Positions 25,383-32,024 of a stretch of 32,024 nt of DNA are shown here, piece after piece; position 1 is the first letter of the stretch; each line of letters begins with the position of its first letter. The position numbers and the translations under genes are program-made. The stretch is from Hungatella sp. UBA3402 (GTDB taxonomy: Bacteria > Bacillota > Clostridia > Lachnospirales > Lachnospiraceae), in the NCBI GenBank assembly GCA_002358555.1, contig DEPC01000039.1, positions 483 to 32,506 on the forward strand, in the 5' to 3' direction. The notes beneath the pieces were generated by a model. It had not been told where the DNA came from. It saw only the letters and a list, made by a program, of their open reading frames with translations, and did no database searches.

Positions 25383-26708
25383 CTATAACTTCAGACGCAC
25401 TTTCTCATTATCATCAAACAGATATTGTATTGCAAAATCTGCAAATTTTCCTACTTCCGCTAATCTGGCAGTCTTCACTAGAAATAACTTATCTTTTAAT
25501 TGAGAAAAGTCATACATTTTAGATAAAATCTCTATTACTGCTATATTAATTTCTTCAGAAGTTTCCTTCTGATTTAGAGTCAATACCTTAAGTACTTTAG
25601 AGAGCACAGCCATTCCATATTTGTCATACTTTAAATATATCACTCCATAAGTAAGACATTTTTCAATTTGACCTGACTCATAACAACATTTTACAAGAAG
25701 ATCATATGCCGCCAACAAATTAGCTGATAAAACTAGAGCTTTATTACTACATCCATAAATATCTAGCTTTTTTATACCAGATTCCAGATAAAAAGCTGCC
25801 TTTTCTGCTTGTCCTCGAATTGCAAAGAATTTTCCTACTTCATAATCTAAGTCTGCTTCCTGTGGAAACAAGTTTACTGCTTTTTGATATATTTTTTCTA
25901 CTTCATTCCATGACACATCTTCCTTTTCACCAAGAAGCATTAAAAGTCGTGTAAAAGTCACTGCACTTCTCTGATCATAGTAGCTTAGTTGTGATGGCAT
26001 ATGCTCTATGGAACGAAAATACCATTGCTTTGCCTCTTCGTTATTACCATCTGTCAGACACTCATCTCCCATATATCCCATCATCTCATAGTCTTTTGGG
26101 TTTTCTTTTAACTCTTCTTGAATCAATCTTCGGTTTCTTCCACTTCTCTTTTTCCCTGCCTGATTCTCTGCTTGATATCCAGTATGGAAAATTGATAATT
26201 CATTCACCACATCTCCTAATCTAAGTTCTCTGCCACTGACAGATTCTAATTGTTCATGAATCCTTCTTCGATATCGAATATCTGGGTCATTCCGAAAGAA
26301 TCGAACTTGTGTACCAGAAGAAAATATCTGTCCTTTATCATCTATCTGCTGCCACCCAGTAGATAGGCCATCCATATTTCTTCTTTCTAATTCCTCTATG
26401 ATATTTGGAAGCTTCTGTACATCTGACAAAACCATATACTCATCTGCATCTAGCAATGCAATCCAATCCCCACTGCACTTTTCAATAGCATAATTTTTAG
26501 CTGCGGAAAAATCATCTGTCCATAAATAATGATAAACTTTAGCTCCCATCTCACAAGCTAATTCCACAGTTCGATCTGTTGAGCCTGTGTCCACCACCAC
26601 TTGTTCCCACATCACTTCTTTTCCCCAGAGCAAAGCCCTTTTTATATTTTTTTCTTCGTTTTTTACAATCATGCATTGAGAGATACGGATAGTTTTATCT
26701 TTTTTCAA
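25383..26708 (-). CDS. GT2-family glycosyltransferase with C-terminal TPR-like helices
   Basis: 441 residues, first gene of the glycosyltransferase operon and paralogue of 22813-24135. The GT-A domain shows CMIVKNEEKNI (12-22), VVVDTGSTDRT, the DDFSAAKNYAIEKC segment and DXD in LLDADEY (Asp87-Ala-Asp89). The C-terminal half is helical and TPR-like (GYMGDECLTDGNNEEAKQWY). The start is a TTG at 26708 behind a strong AAAGGGGGGA site. The flagellin gene lies directly upstream across a strong terminator, so the operon probably has its own promoter; I did not see a convincing one in the short gap. Role in flagellin glycosylation is inferred. Confidence 0.85.
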   Translation of the reverse strand: MKKDKTIRISQCMIVKNEEKNIKRALLWGKEVMWEQVVVDTGSTDRTVELACEMGAKVYHYLWTDDFSAAKNYAIEKCSGDWIALLDADEYMVLSDVQKLPNIIEELERRNMDGLSTGWQQIDDKGQIFSSGTQVRFFRNDPDIRYRRRIHEQLESVSGRELRLGDVVNELSIFHTGYQAENQAGKKRSGRNRRLIQEELKENPKDYEMMGYMGDECLTDGNNEEAKQWYFRSIEHMPSQLSYYDQRSAVTFTRLLMLLGEKEDVSWNEVEKIYQKAVNLFPQEADLDYEVGKFFAIRGQAEKAAFYLESGIKKLDIYGCSNKALVLSANLLAAYDLLVKCCYESGQIEKCLTYGVIYLKYDKYGMAVLSKVLKVLTLNQKETSEEINIAVIEILSKMYDFSQLKDKLFLVKTARLAEVGKFADFAIQYLFDDNEKVRLKL

Positions 26709-26743
26709 TCCAAATCCCCCCTTTCTGTAATTTCTTTAATAAC

Positions 26744-26785
26744 AAAAAGCCATTTCTTAGCTTTTCGCTATGAAAATGGCTTTTT
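26744..26785. terminator. Bidirectional terminator after flagellin gene 1
   Basis: AAAAAGCCATTT (26744-26755) pairs with AAAATGGCTTTTT (26773-26785), so a T-run follows the stem on both strands. A second tight hairpin, CTCGGCTAAGCCGAG (26811-26825), lies between it and the flagellin stop and may protect the message end. Confidence 0.85.
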
Positions 26786-26834
26786 ATTACAGGCCCTATG
26801 ATACTTATACCTCGGCTAAGCCGAGAAGTAACTA

Positions 26835-27650
26835 TTATCCTAACAGGCTTAAGATACTCTGAGGTACAGAGTTGGACTGTGCCAACATGGACTGAGAAGC
26901 CTGCAGAAGAATATTATTCTTTGTAAATGCTGTAATCTCATCTGCCATATCAGTGTCACGGATACGGCTCTCTGCTGCTGTAATATTCTCAGAACTTACC
27001 TTCAGGTTGTTAACAGTATGCTCAAGTCTGTTCTGAGCAGCACCAAGTGTAGCACGATAGGAAGAAACTTTATCGATTGCAGTTTTGATTGTATCAATTG
27101 CCTTATTAGCTCCTGCACGATCTTTTACATCAATAGACTTTACACCAATGCTGGTTGAGGTCATATTACTTGCATTTAACAGCAAAGTTTCACCTGAACT
27201 TGGTCCAATCTGGAATGTCATATTGCCGGTTCCCTTTGCAGCAATTGGCTTAATACCATTAAAGTCTGTATTATCTGCAATACGGTCAATCTCTTTAAGA
27301 AGATCCTGAACTTCCTGATCCAAGTTACCCCTTGCTACGGTATTATAAGTACCATTCGCAGACTGAGAAGCCAATGTGGTAAGACGCTGAAGCATAGAAT
27401 GAGTTTCTGTCAAAGCACCTTCAACTGTCTGAATCAAACCGATAGCATCCTGTGCGTTCTTAGTTGCCTGATTCAGACCATTGATCTGAGATCTCATCTT
27501 CTCGGAAATAGCAAGACCAGCAGCGTCATCACCAGCACGGTTAATTCTGTAACCAGAAGACAATTTCTCTAAGTTCTTGTTCAAGCCACTTTGGTTAACA
27601 CCTAAGTTTCTGTATGAGTTGATTGCCGCTATGTTATGTTGAATAATCAT
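26835..27650 (-). CDS. fliC: Flagellin, short form (flagellin 1)
   Basis: Filament subunit of 271 residues with the conserved ends only. The N-terminal D0/D1 has IIQHNIAAINSYRNL, LEKLSSGYRINRAGDDAAGL and LASQSANGTY; the C-terminal D1/D0 has ESRIRDTDMADEITAFTKNN, ending NSVPQSILSLLG. The middle is short, so the surface D2/D3 domains are missing, as is common in Clostridia. There is no signal peptide; export is through the flagellar secretion system. AGGAGG precedes the ATG. Control signals are a sigma-28-like promoter (27780-27805), a 120-nt leader with a 10-bp hairpin and several GGA motifs, and a strong terminator. It is likely the major filament protein and the likely substrate of nearby glycosyltransferases. 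Confidence 0.96.
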   Translation of the reverse strand: MIIQHNIAAINSYRNLGVNQSGLNKNLEKLSSGYRINRAGDDAAGLAISEKMRSQINGLNQATKNAQDAIGLIQTVEGALTETHSMLQRLTTLASQSANGTYNTVARGNLDQEVQDLLKEIDRIADNTDFNGIKPIAAKGTGNMTFQIGPSSGETLLLNASNMTSTSIGVKSIDVKDRAGANKAIDTIKTAIDKVSSYRATLGAAQNRLEHTVNNLKVSSENITAAESRIRDTDMADEITAFTKNNILLQASQSMLAQSNSVPQSILSLLG

Positions 27651-27710
27651 AAAATGTTCCTCCTGAATTTAATATTGCTTATCCTTAAGAACCTCCCTGT
27701 CCCTAAGTTA

Positions 27711-27739
27711 TTTTCCGAAGAGGGCCCTACTTCGGAAAA
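27711..27739 (-). promoter_or_regulatory. Hairpin in the flagellin 1 mRNA leader
   Basis: TTTTCCGAAG (27711-27720) pairs perfectly with CTTCGGAAAA (27730-27739) around a 9-nt loop holding GGGCCC. It sits about 60 nt before the ATG. On the transcript, GGA motifs occur in the stem, in AGGGACAGGGAGG, in AAGGAT and in the ribosome binding site, a layout like CsrA-controlled flagellin leaders. Confidence 0.5.
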
Positions 27740-27779
27740 GGTCTGTAAAGCTCTATGGAAACTTACCTTACATTCTTAA

Positions 27780-27805
27780 TTATCGTCAATATCTGGTAAA
27801 ACTTA
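27780..27805 (-). promoter_or_regulatory. Sigma-28-like promoter for flagellin 1
   Basis: On the minus strand: TAAG (27805-27802), 14-bp spacer, GACGATAA (27787-27780), close to the flagellar sigma consensus TAAA-N15-GCCGATAT. Confidence 0.6.
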
Positions 27806-27853
27806 AGAAGATTTATAAATTTTTCTATAATACTTTTTGTCTCGATAGTTTCA

Positions 27854-28708
27854 CTACTGAAGAAGTCTCATCACCATCTCAGGAATAGAATTTGCCTGTG
27901 CACACATAGCATTGCCTGCTTGATACATAATATTATCTCTAGTATAAGAAGTGAATTCATCTGCTATATCAGTATCTCTGATACGGCTCTCAGCACTGGT
28001 CATATTCTCTGTTGTAACACTTAAATTTTGAATCGTATGTTCAAGATGATTCTGAGAAGCACCAAATCCGGCTCGAATATCTGATATTGCTTCAATAGCA
28101 ACTTCAATCTTGTCTATAGCAGCATTGGCCTCTTTTAAATTTGTAATATTAAGTCCTGCAAGATCCAATCCCTGTGTACTCATGCAGTATCGTGGAACAT
28201 CTAAAGTTTCTGGCATACTATGGCCAATTTGGAGGGTAATACCTTGATCTCCCTGCTGAGCTATTTTCGGTAATGGGGGAGTCGCTGGACTCTCACCATC
28301 AAATAAAGAAATTTCATCAAAATTTGTAGTTTCTCCAATCCGATCAATTTCCTGCAAAAGATCTTGAACCTCCTGATCAAGATTTTCTCGAGCTATTGTA
28401 GTGTAAGTACCATTAGCAGATTGAGCAGCCAAGGTTTTCATCCTTCCCAGCATAGAATGTACCTCCATCAATGCTCCATCACCTGTCTGAGTCAGTCCAA
28501 TACCATCATTCGAATTTCTTATAGCTTGATCTAATCCACGAATCTGCCATCTCATCAATTCTGAAATAGCTAATCCGGCAGCATCATCACCAGCACGGTT
28601 AATCCGATAACCAGAAGAAAGCTTTTCCAGGGATTTTTTCATCTTTCCTTCAGTAATACTCTTATTCCTAGAGGAATTAATCCCTGCCACATTAGTTTGT
28701 ATAATCAT
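27854..28708 (-). CDS. Divergent second flagellin with two cysteines (flagellin 2)
   Basis: 284 residues with full flagellin ends: MIIQTNVAGINSSRNK and LEKLSSGYRINRAGDDAAGL at the N-terminus, and ESRIRDTDIADEFTSYTRDN with IPEMVMRLLQ at the C-terminus. It differs from flagellin 1 in a longer, Pro-rich middle (about 130-185), Trp54 in MRWQIRGLDQ, and cysteines at 175 (PRYCMSTQG) and 269 (GNAMCAQAN), unusual in flagellins. The start is the ATG at 28708, 8 nt after GGAAGGTGG; a GTG four codons earlier overlaps that site. It has its own sigma-28-like promoter with an exact GCCGATAT. No clear terminator separates it from flagellin 1, so some read-through is possible. It is probably a minor filament or segment-specific flagellin. 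Confidence 0.93.
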   Translation of the reverse strand: MIIQTNVAGINSSRNKSITEGKMKKSLEKLSSGYRINRAGDDAAGLAISELMRWQIRGLDQAIRNSNDGIGLTQTGDGALMEVHSMLGRMKTLAAQSANGTYTTIARENLDQEVQDLLQEIDRIGETTNFDEISLFDGESPATPPLPKIAQQGDQGITLQIGHSMPETLDVPRYCMSTQGLDLAGLNITNLKEANAAIDKIEVAIEAISDIRAGFGASQNHLEHTIQNLSVTTENMTSAESRIRDTDIADEFTSYTRDNIMYQAGNAMCAQANSIPEMVMRLLQ

Positions 28709-28812
28709 ATCCGCAACCACCTTCCATTGTTACGTTATGGCATTCAACCCTTCTCAAATTTATTCAGAGGTCTGCCGTCAATTTTTATCTTTCATTCTTG
28801 TTTCTAATTACT

Positions 28813-28839
28813 ATATCGGCAAATTCATCTAATTCATAA
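28813..28839 (-). promoter_or_regulatory. Sigma-28-like promoter for flagellin 2
   Basis: On the minus strand: TTAT (28839-28836), 15-bp spacer, GCCGATAT (28820-28813). The -10 is the exact flagellar sigma consensus; the -35 TTAT matches the cheA and receptor candidates. The rest of the 28709-29029 gap holds only the terminator at 28965. Confidence 0.65.
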
Positions 28840-28964
28840 GAAAAATATAGAGGTTTCGCAGAATTTTCGCAGTACTTTCTTCCTTCTAATACTTAAAAAA
28901 CTTCTCCACACAAAATAAAAAAGAAACTATAATACATTTTTATAGATGTACTTTATCAATAAAA

Positions 28965-29001
28965 AACCTTCTTGCTAATAGTATATTCTAACAAGAAGGT
29001 T
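28965..29001 (-). terminator. Intrinsic terminator of the wall-protein/PilZ/glycosyltransferase operon
   Basis: AACCTTCTTG (28965-28974) and CAAGAAGGTT (28992-29001) form a perfect 10-bp stem; on the minus strand it is followed by TTTTTT. It lies 28 bp after the glycosyltransferase stop. Confidence 0.85.
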
Positions 29002-29029
29002 ATCTTAAACAAATTTTAGTGATATCAGA

Positions 29030-30112
29030 TTATGTATTTTCTATTACTTTCAGCCTCTTCTCAGCCGGTTTATAGTTTGACTTTGCTGCCAATCTATAAT
29101 ATTTCGCAGCCAATTCCATCTGACCTGACACTTCATACCAAGCTCCTAAGTTGTAAGCAGCCTTAAAAGACCCTGTTCCAACAACTCCACCCAGCTCTGG
29201 ATGCTCTCCAATACTTAAACACTTTAAATAACTTTGTTCAATATTAGGAAGCAGGCTGATATAGCGTTCTACATTTGACAAAACCCGTTTCATATAAAAG
29301 ATACCACACACAAAGCAGAAGTCTGACCAGTTCCCCATATTTTTGTCTTCGCGATTTATAATCTCTGCTGCTTCATCTAAACATTCTATGGTTCCTATAT
29401 CCAACAAAGTATAAAGATATAAAACCACTCCACCTGCTCGGTAAGATTCATATCTCCCAACAAGGTCATAGAACCTACGGAAATGAAATAGACTTTCTTC
29501 TAATCTTTTTAAGTTTCTAAAGGTTGATGCAAGCTGAAATTGATAATACTGGTCGCGAGGATTATCCTCCACTATCTTCAAAAGGTAAGGCAGATTTCGT
29601 TCTCCCTTATCTTCATATAGATATCCATCATGGTCAGCAGCTAGAGGAACTGGACAACACTCATACATTCCATCTGGCTGTTCATGAATGATGCCTACAT
29701 ATCGGACTCCTCTTGGCAGTAGTCTTGGAAGAATAGAAGTGCTTTGGCTAATACCTTCGTCATCCCGATAGGAATCATACCTAGTGATTCCGCCAAAACA
29801 CATATTAGTTTTTACATTTAAGATATTCTCTAACAGTTTTCTGCGACAGGGTCTTAGATATTCGTCTGCATCTAGCACCAAATTCCAATCTGCATCCGAA
29901 TGGTCCAAGGCAAAATTACGGGCGGCAGAGAAATCGTTCACCCATGGGAAATCCAAAACTGTGGCTCCCATTTCTCTTGCAATCTCTGCCGTCCTATCTG
30001 TAGACCCTGTGTCTGCTATGATGATTTCGTCAACCAGAGGTTTTGCTGCCTCTAAGCACTTTTTTAAACATCGTTCCTCATTTTTTACAATCATTACCAG
30101 ATTGATTTTCAC
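29030..30112 (-). CDS. GT2-family glycosyltransferase translationally coupled to a PilZ protein
   Basis: 360 residues. The GT-A domain begins at once: INLVMIVKNEERCLKKCL (3-20), IIADTGSTDRTAEIA, DFPWVNDFSAARNFALDHSD, and DXD in LDADEY (Asp81-Ala-Asp83). The C-terminal part is helical and TPR-like (YYQFQLASTFRNLKRLEESL). The start is the GTG at 30112, overlapping the PilZ stop in GTGA with AAGGGA upstream; the open frame runs further into the PilZ gene but that part is a shadow. It is related to the two GT2/TPR enzymes at 22-27 kb but shorter. The overlap suggests the PilZ protein and this enzyme work together or in fixed ratio. Acceptor inferred to be flagellin or another surface protein. Confidence 0.85.
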   Translation of the reverse strand: MKINLVMIVKNEERCLKKCLEAAKPLVDEIIIADTGSTDRTAEIAREMGATVLDFPWVNDFSAARNFALDHSDADWNLVLDADEYLRPCRRKLLENILNVKTNMCFGGITRYDSYRDDEGISQSTSILPRLLPRGVRYVGIIHEQPDGMYECCPVPLAADHDGYLYEDKGERNLPYLLKIVEDNPRDQYYQFQLASTFRNLKRLEESLFHFRRFYDLVGRYESYRAGGVVLYLYTLLDIGTIECLDEAAEIINREDKNMGNWSDFCFVCGIFYMKRVLSNVERYISLLPNIEQSYLKCLSIGEHPELGGVVGTGSFKAAYNLGAWYEVSGQMELAAKYYRLAAKSNYKPAEKRLKVIENT

Positions 30113-30744
30113 TCTGCTATCCCTTCTGTCCGGCCTTCCTTTTCCAACTGCTTGATGTATACAAATTTTCGTATGATTGCCTCTGCTTCCATAGACAAGT
30201 CTACAAACTGGCAACCATATGCATATCCTTTTCCTGCTGCCCCTTTTGCCCGAAGGATCTGTGCCTTTATCTGGCAAACAGTATTCGTATTCTCAAACCG
30301 ATGGACAAACGCAATAATAGTGCCACGCTTGATAGGCTGAGAGGCTACTACAAGGATACCACCTGCACTGATATTTTTGATAATACCAGCAAAGCTTTTT
30401 CCATTGTCTAAACGGAACTGTTTGGAAATTTCTACTTCCATACGAAGATCCTTCTGCCTTTGGACTAGTTCCTTAATTTCTCGAATAGTACAATCTGCTA
30501 TCCATGGTTCTATACTGTTAGCCTGGGGATTTTTCTTGATAGCTACATCACATACACTCCTGACTAACCCTAATTGAGAATCGTAAAAATCCACATAAGT
30601 CCGAAGCTTCATAGCACTCATATTAGGATTTTTAAAAAATAAAGTGATGGTTCCTTTATCCTTATTGAGTGATACTTTTGCTTTAGTAAAAGGTTTATTG
30701 TCTGACCCATATACCAAACAATTATCACAGTCTTTTAACTTCAT
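30109..30744 (-). CDS. PilZ-domain protein, candidate c-di-GMP receptor
   Basis: 211 residues. The N-terminal about 90 residues (starting MKLKDCDNCLVYGSDNKPFT) form a YcgR_2-like beta-rich domain of uncertain class. The C-terminal PilZ domain (about 92-200) has the second c-di-GMP motif NISAGG (Asn124-Ser126-Gly129, pattern [DN]xSxxG). Arginines precede it as Arg96-QKDL-Arg101, one residue longer than the usual RxxxR, so binding should be tested. I choose the ATG at 30744; the TTG at 30756 sits directly on the AAGGAGG. It follows the lytic transglycosylase by 59 bp. A motility or surface-glycan role is likely from context. Confidence 0.82.
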   Translation of the reverse strand: MKLKDCDNCLVYGSDNKPFTKAKVSLNKDKGTITLFFKNPNMSAMKLRTYVDFYDSQLGLVRSVCDVAIKKNPQANSIEPWIADCTIREIKELVQRQKDLRMEVEISKQFRLDNGKSFAGIIKNISAGGILVVASQPIKRGTIIAFVHRFENTNTVCQIKAQILRAKGAAGKGYAYGCQFVDLSMEAEAIIRKFVYIKQLEKEGRTEGIAE

Positions 30745-30803
30745 AATGTATGCCAAACCTCCTTAAATGCCTCTGTTCATTATGAAAAATTTGCCTATTT
30801 AAC

Positions 30804-31604
30804 TTAAATTGTCAAAGAGCCCACCTCTCTGCTGGCATTCATCATCATCTGCAGACGCAAAATTTGTATCAAATTGGCAAAACTTTCCTTGTCAATAGAA
30901 ATAGTATCTCCGTCTTCGTCTGCTGTTGCAGCACCTAGCAACATACTTAAAGCGTTAGTACCTGAACCATAATAACTTCCCAATCCTCCAGTACCAAAGC
31001 CATAAAGCCCTGATAGTCCTGCTGACTGGGAAGAATCATTGGACATTAAGCTGTATAGGCTGTTATCTGTACTTACCATTTTTCCAGAGGAAATGGGAGA
31101 GCCATTTAAGTAAGAAGTAACTGTCTTTACATAATTCTGTGTCTCTTTGTAAGGAGGTATCCCACCATACTTTTGAACACTGTTAGGGCCTGCATTATAA
31201 GCTGCTAAGGCTAAACTCACATTTCCGCCAAAGCGTTCTAAATTCTCTTTTAAATATTTAGCCCCACCCATAATATTCTGTCTTGCATCATATGGGTCCA
31301 TAACTCCCAATGCTTTAGCTGTGGCAGGCATAAGCTGCATAACTCCAATGGCTCCTGCTTTGGAAACCGCTTTAGAATTAAAATTTGATTCTGCCTTTGC
31401 AACAGCTTTTAGCAAGTTTGATGAAATACCATATACCGATGCTGCCTCTTCAAATATAGAATCCATGCTCTCTGAACCTAAACTGGTTTGATTCATGCTT
31501 TTTAATACTGTCTGAAAAGCATCATTGGTTTTTTCAGTTCGAGAGCCTGATATGCTTGAGGCATTGATTCCATCTAGACTAATTGCTGATGTTGATAATC
31601 CCAT
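30804..31604 (-). CDS. Lytic transglycosylase (SLT domain), no signal peptide
   Basis: 266 residues. The N-terminal about 45 residues are polar and unstructured, with no signal peptide or membrane helix. A soluble lytic transglycosylase domain follows (about 48-170): the catalytic Glu72 in AVAKAESNFN, GAIGVMQLMP, and LALAAYNAGPNSVQKYGG. The enzyme cleaves peptidoglycan between MurNAc and GlcNAc. Lack of a Sec signal next to flagellar genes suggests export through the flagellar apparatus or a role in opening the wall for the rod, as with FlgJ-type muramidases; this is inference. The C-terminal about 75 residues are Gly/Ser-rich then acidic. It follows the wall-repeat gene by 33 bp. Confidence 0.88.
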   Translation of the reverse strand: MGLSTSAISLDGINASSISGSRTEKTNDAFQTVLKSMNQTSLGSESMDSIFEEAASVYGISSNLLKAVAKAESNFNSKAVSKAGAIGVMQLMPATAKALGVMDPYDARQNIMGGAKYLKENLERFGGNVSLALAAYNAGPNSVQKYGGIPPYKETQNYVKTVTSYLNGSPISSGKMVSTDNSLYSLMSNDSSQSAGLSGLYGFGTGGLGSYYGSGTNALSMLLGAATADEDGDTISIDKESFANLIQILRLQMMMNASREVGSLTI

Positions 31605-31637
31605 GACTACTTACCATTCCTTTCTTTTCAATCTCCC

Positions 31638-32024
31638 TTATTGGTATAACGCTCCGTTGGACCCAATATGCCATCCATCAATCATAGTATTTACTGCCAT
31701 GGTTCCATCATTGTAAAAATAATACCATGCTCCGGAAATTTGAACCCACCCCTGCATCATAGCACCATCTGGATTTTGTCCTAGATAGTACCACTTACCA
31801 TCAAGATGAACCCAGCCTCTTTGCATCTTGCCATCTGTTCCGAGATAATACCATCTTCCATTGACAAATATCCAGCCTCTCTGCATATATCCAGAGCCGT
31901 CCATATAATACCAATCTAGGGGACCTGGCTGAACCCAGCCTGTAAGCATCTCGCCGCTATCCGACAGAAAGAACCAGTTATTCCCTGATGGATTTACCCA
32001 ACCTGTCTTCATGACGCCTCTGCT
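31638..32024 (-). CDS. Cell-wall-binding repeat protein, N-terminus outside the window
   Basis: The 128 C-terminal residues are visible, with the frame open to the window edge. They are five to six choline-binding-type repeats of about 20 residues (PF01473-like), each of the form GW-x-x-x-x-G-x-WYY-x-x-x-x-G-x-M, for example GWIFVNGRWYYLGTDGKMQR. Such repeats hold secreted proteins to wall or surface polymers. The catalytic or other N-terminal domain is not visible, so the function is unknown. It is the first visible gene of the operon that continues with the lytic transglycosylase, PilZ and glycosyltransferase genes. Confidence 0.85.
   Translation of the reverse strand, partial: SRGVMKTGWVNPSGNNWFFLSDSGEMLTGWVQPGPLDWYYMDGSGYMQRGWIFVNGRWYYLGTDGKMQRGWVHLDGKWYYLGQNPDGAMMQGWVQISGAWYYFYNDGTMAVNTMIDGWHIGSNGALYQ

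Noticed and set aside
30113..30277. N-terminal extension of the glycosyltransferase at 29030
   Set aside because: The extension is a basic, low-quality shadow of the PilZ gene; the GT domain begins right at the GTG at 30112.

Overview
The window looks like the chromosome of a motile, gut-type Clostridia bacterium, most likely Lachnospiraceae. This rests on the AT-rich sequence, strong AGGAGG-type ribosome binding sites, small flagellins, uronate use and choline-binding-type wall repeats. I did not identify the species. Two themes dominate: hexuronate catabolism (1-8.7 kb) and chemotaxis/flagellin biology (8.8-32 kb).

Uronate region. A minus-strand operon reads uxaA - IclR regulator - kdgA - kdgK (kdgK runs off the left edge). 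A plus-strand operon reads LacI regulator - uxaC. A flotillin gene lies between them. UxaC isomerises galacturonate/glucuronate, UxaA dehydrates altronate to 2-keto-3-deoxygluconate (KDG), KdgK phosphorylates it and KdgA splits KDPG to pyruvate and glyceraldehyde-3-phosphate. The tagaturonate reductase step (uxaB) is not in the window. Both operons have a near-consensus sigma-A promoter with the same perfect palindrome, TTGTAAGCGCTTACA, just after the -10 box. kdgA has its own TTGACA-17-TAATAT promoter followed by a different inverted repeat, a good candidate IclR operator.

Chemotaxis region. Three membrane chemoreceptors on the minus strand face cheA-cheW on the plus strand. The divergent gap carries back-to-back sigma-28-like promoters. 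One receptor has a CZB zinc-binding module placed outside the membrane. An 867-bp gene-free stretch then separates cheW from cheR. It contains a compact promoter-to-terminator unit (candidate small RNA) and about 580 nt packed with mutually compatible helices (candidate large structured RNA or cheR leader). cheR, cheB and a membrane-anchored C39-like cysteine peptidase follow.

Flagellin region. On the minus strand are two CgeB-type and two GT2/TPR-type glycosyltransferases, one probable decayed gene, and two short flagellins, each with a sigma-28-like promoter. A further operon ends in a terminator at 28965-29001: wall-binding repeat protein (partial), lytic transglycosylase, PilZ protein, GT2 glycosyltransferase. 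The PilZ stop and the GT start overlap (GTGA). The region is best read as a flagellin production and glycosylation locus beside its chemotaxis system; the glycosylation role is inferred from position.
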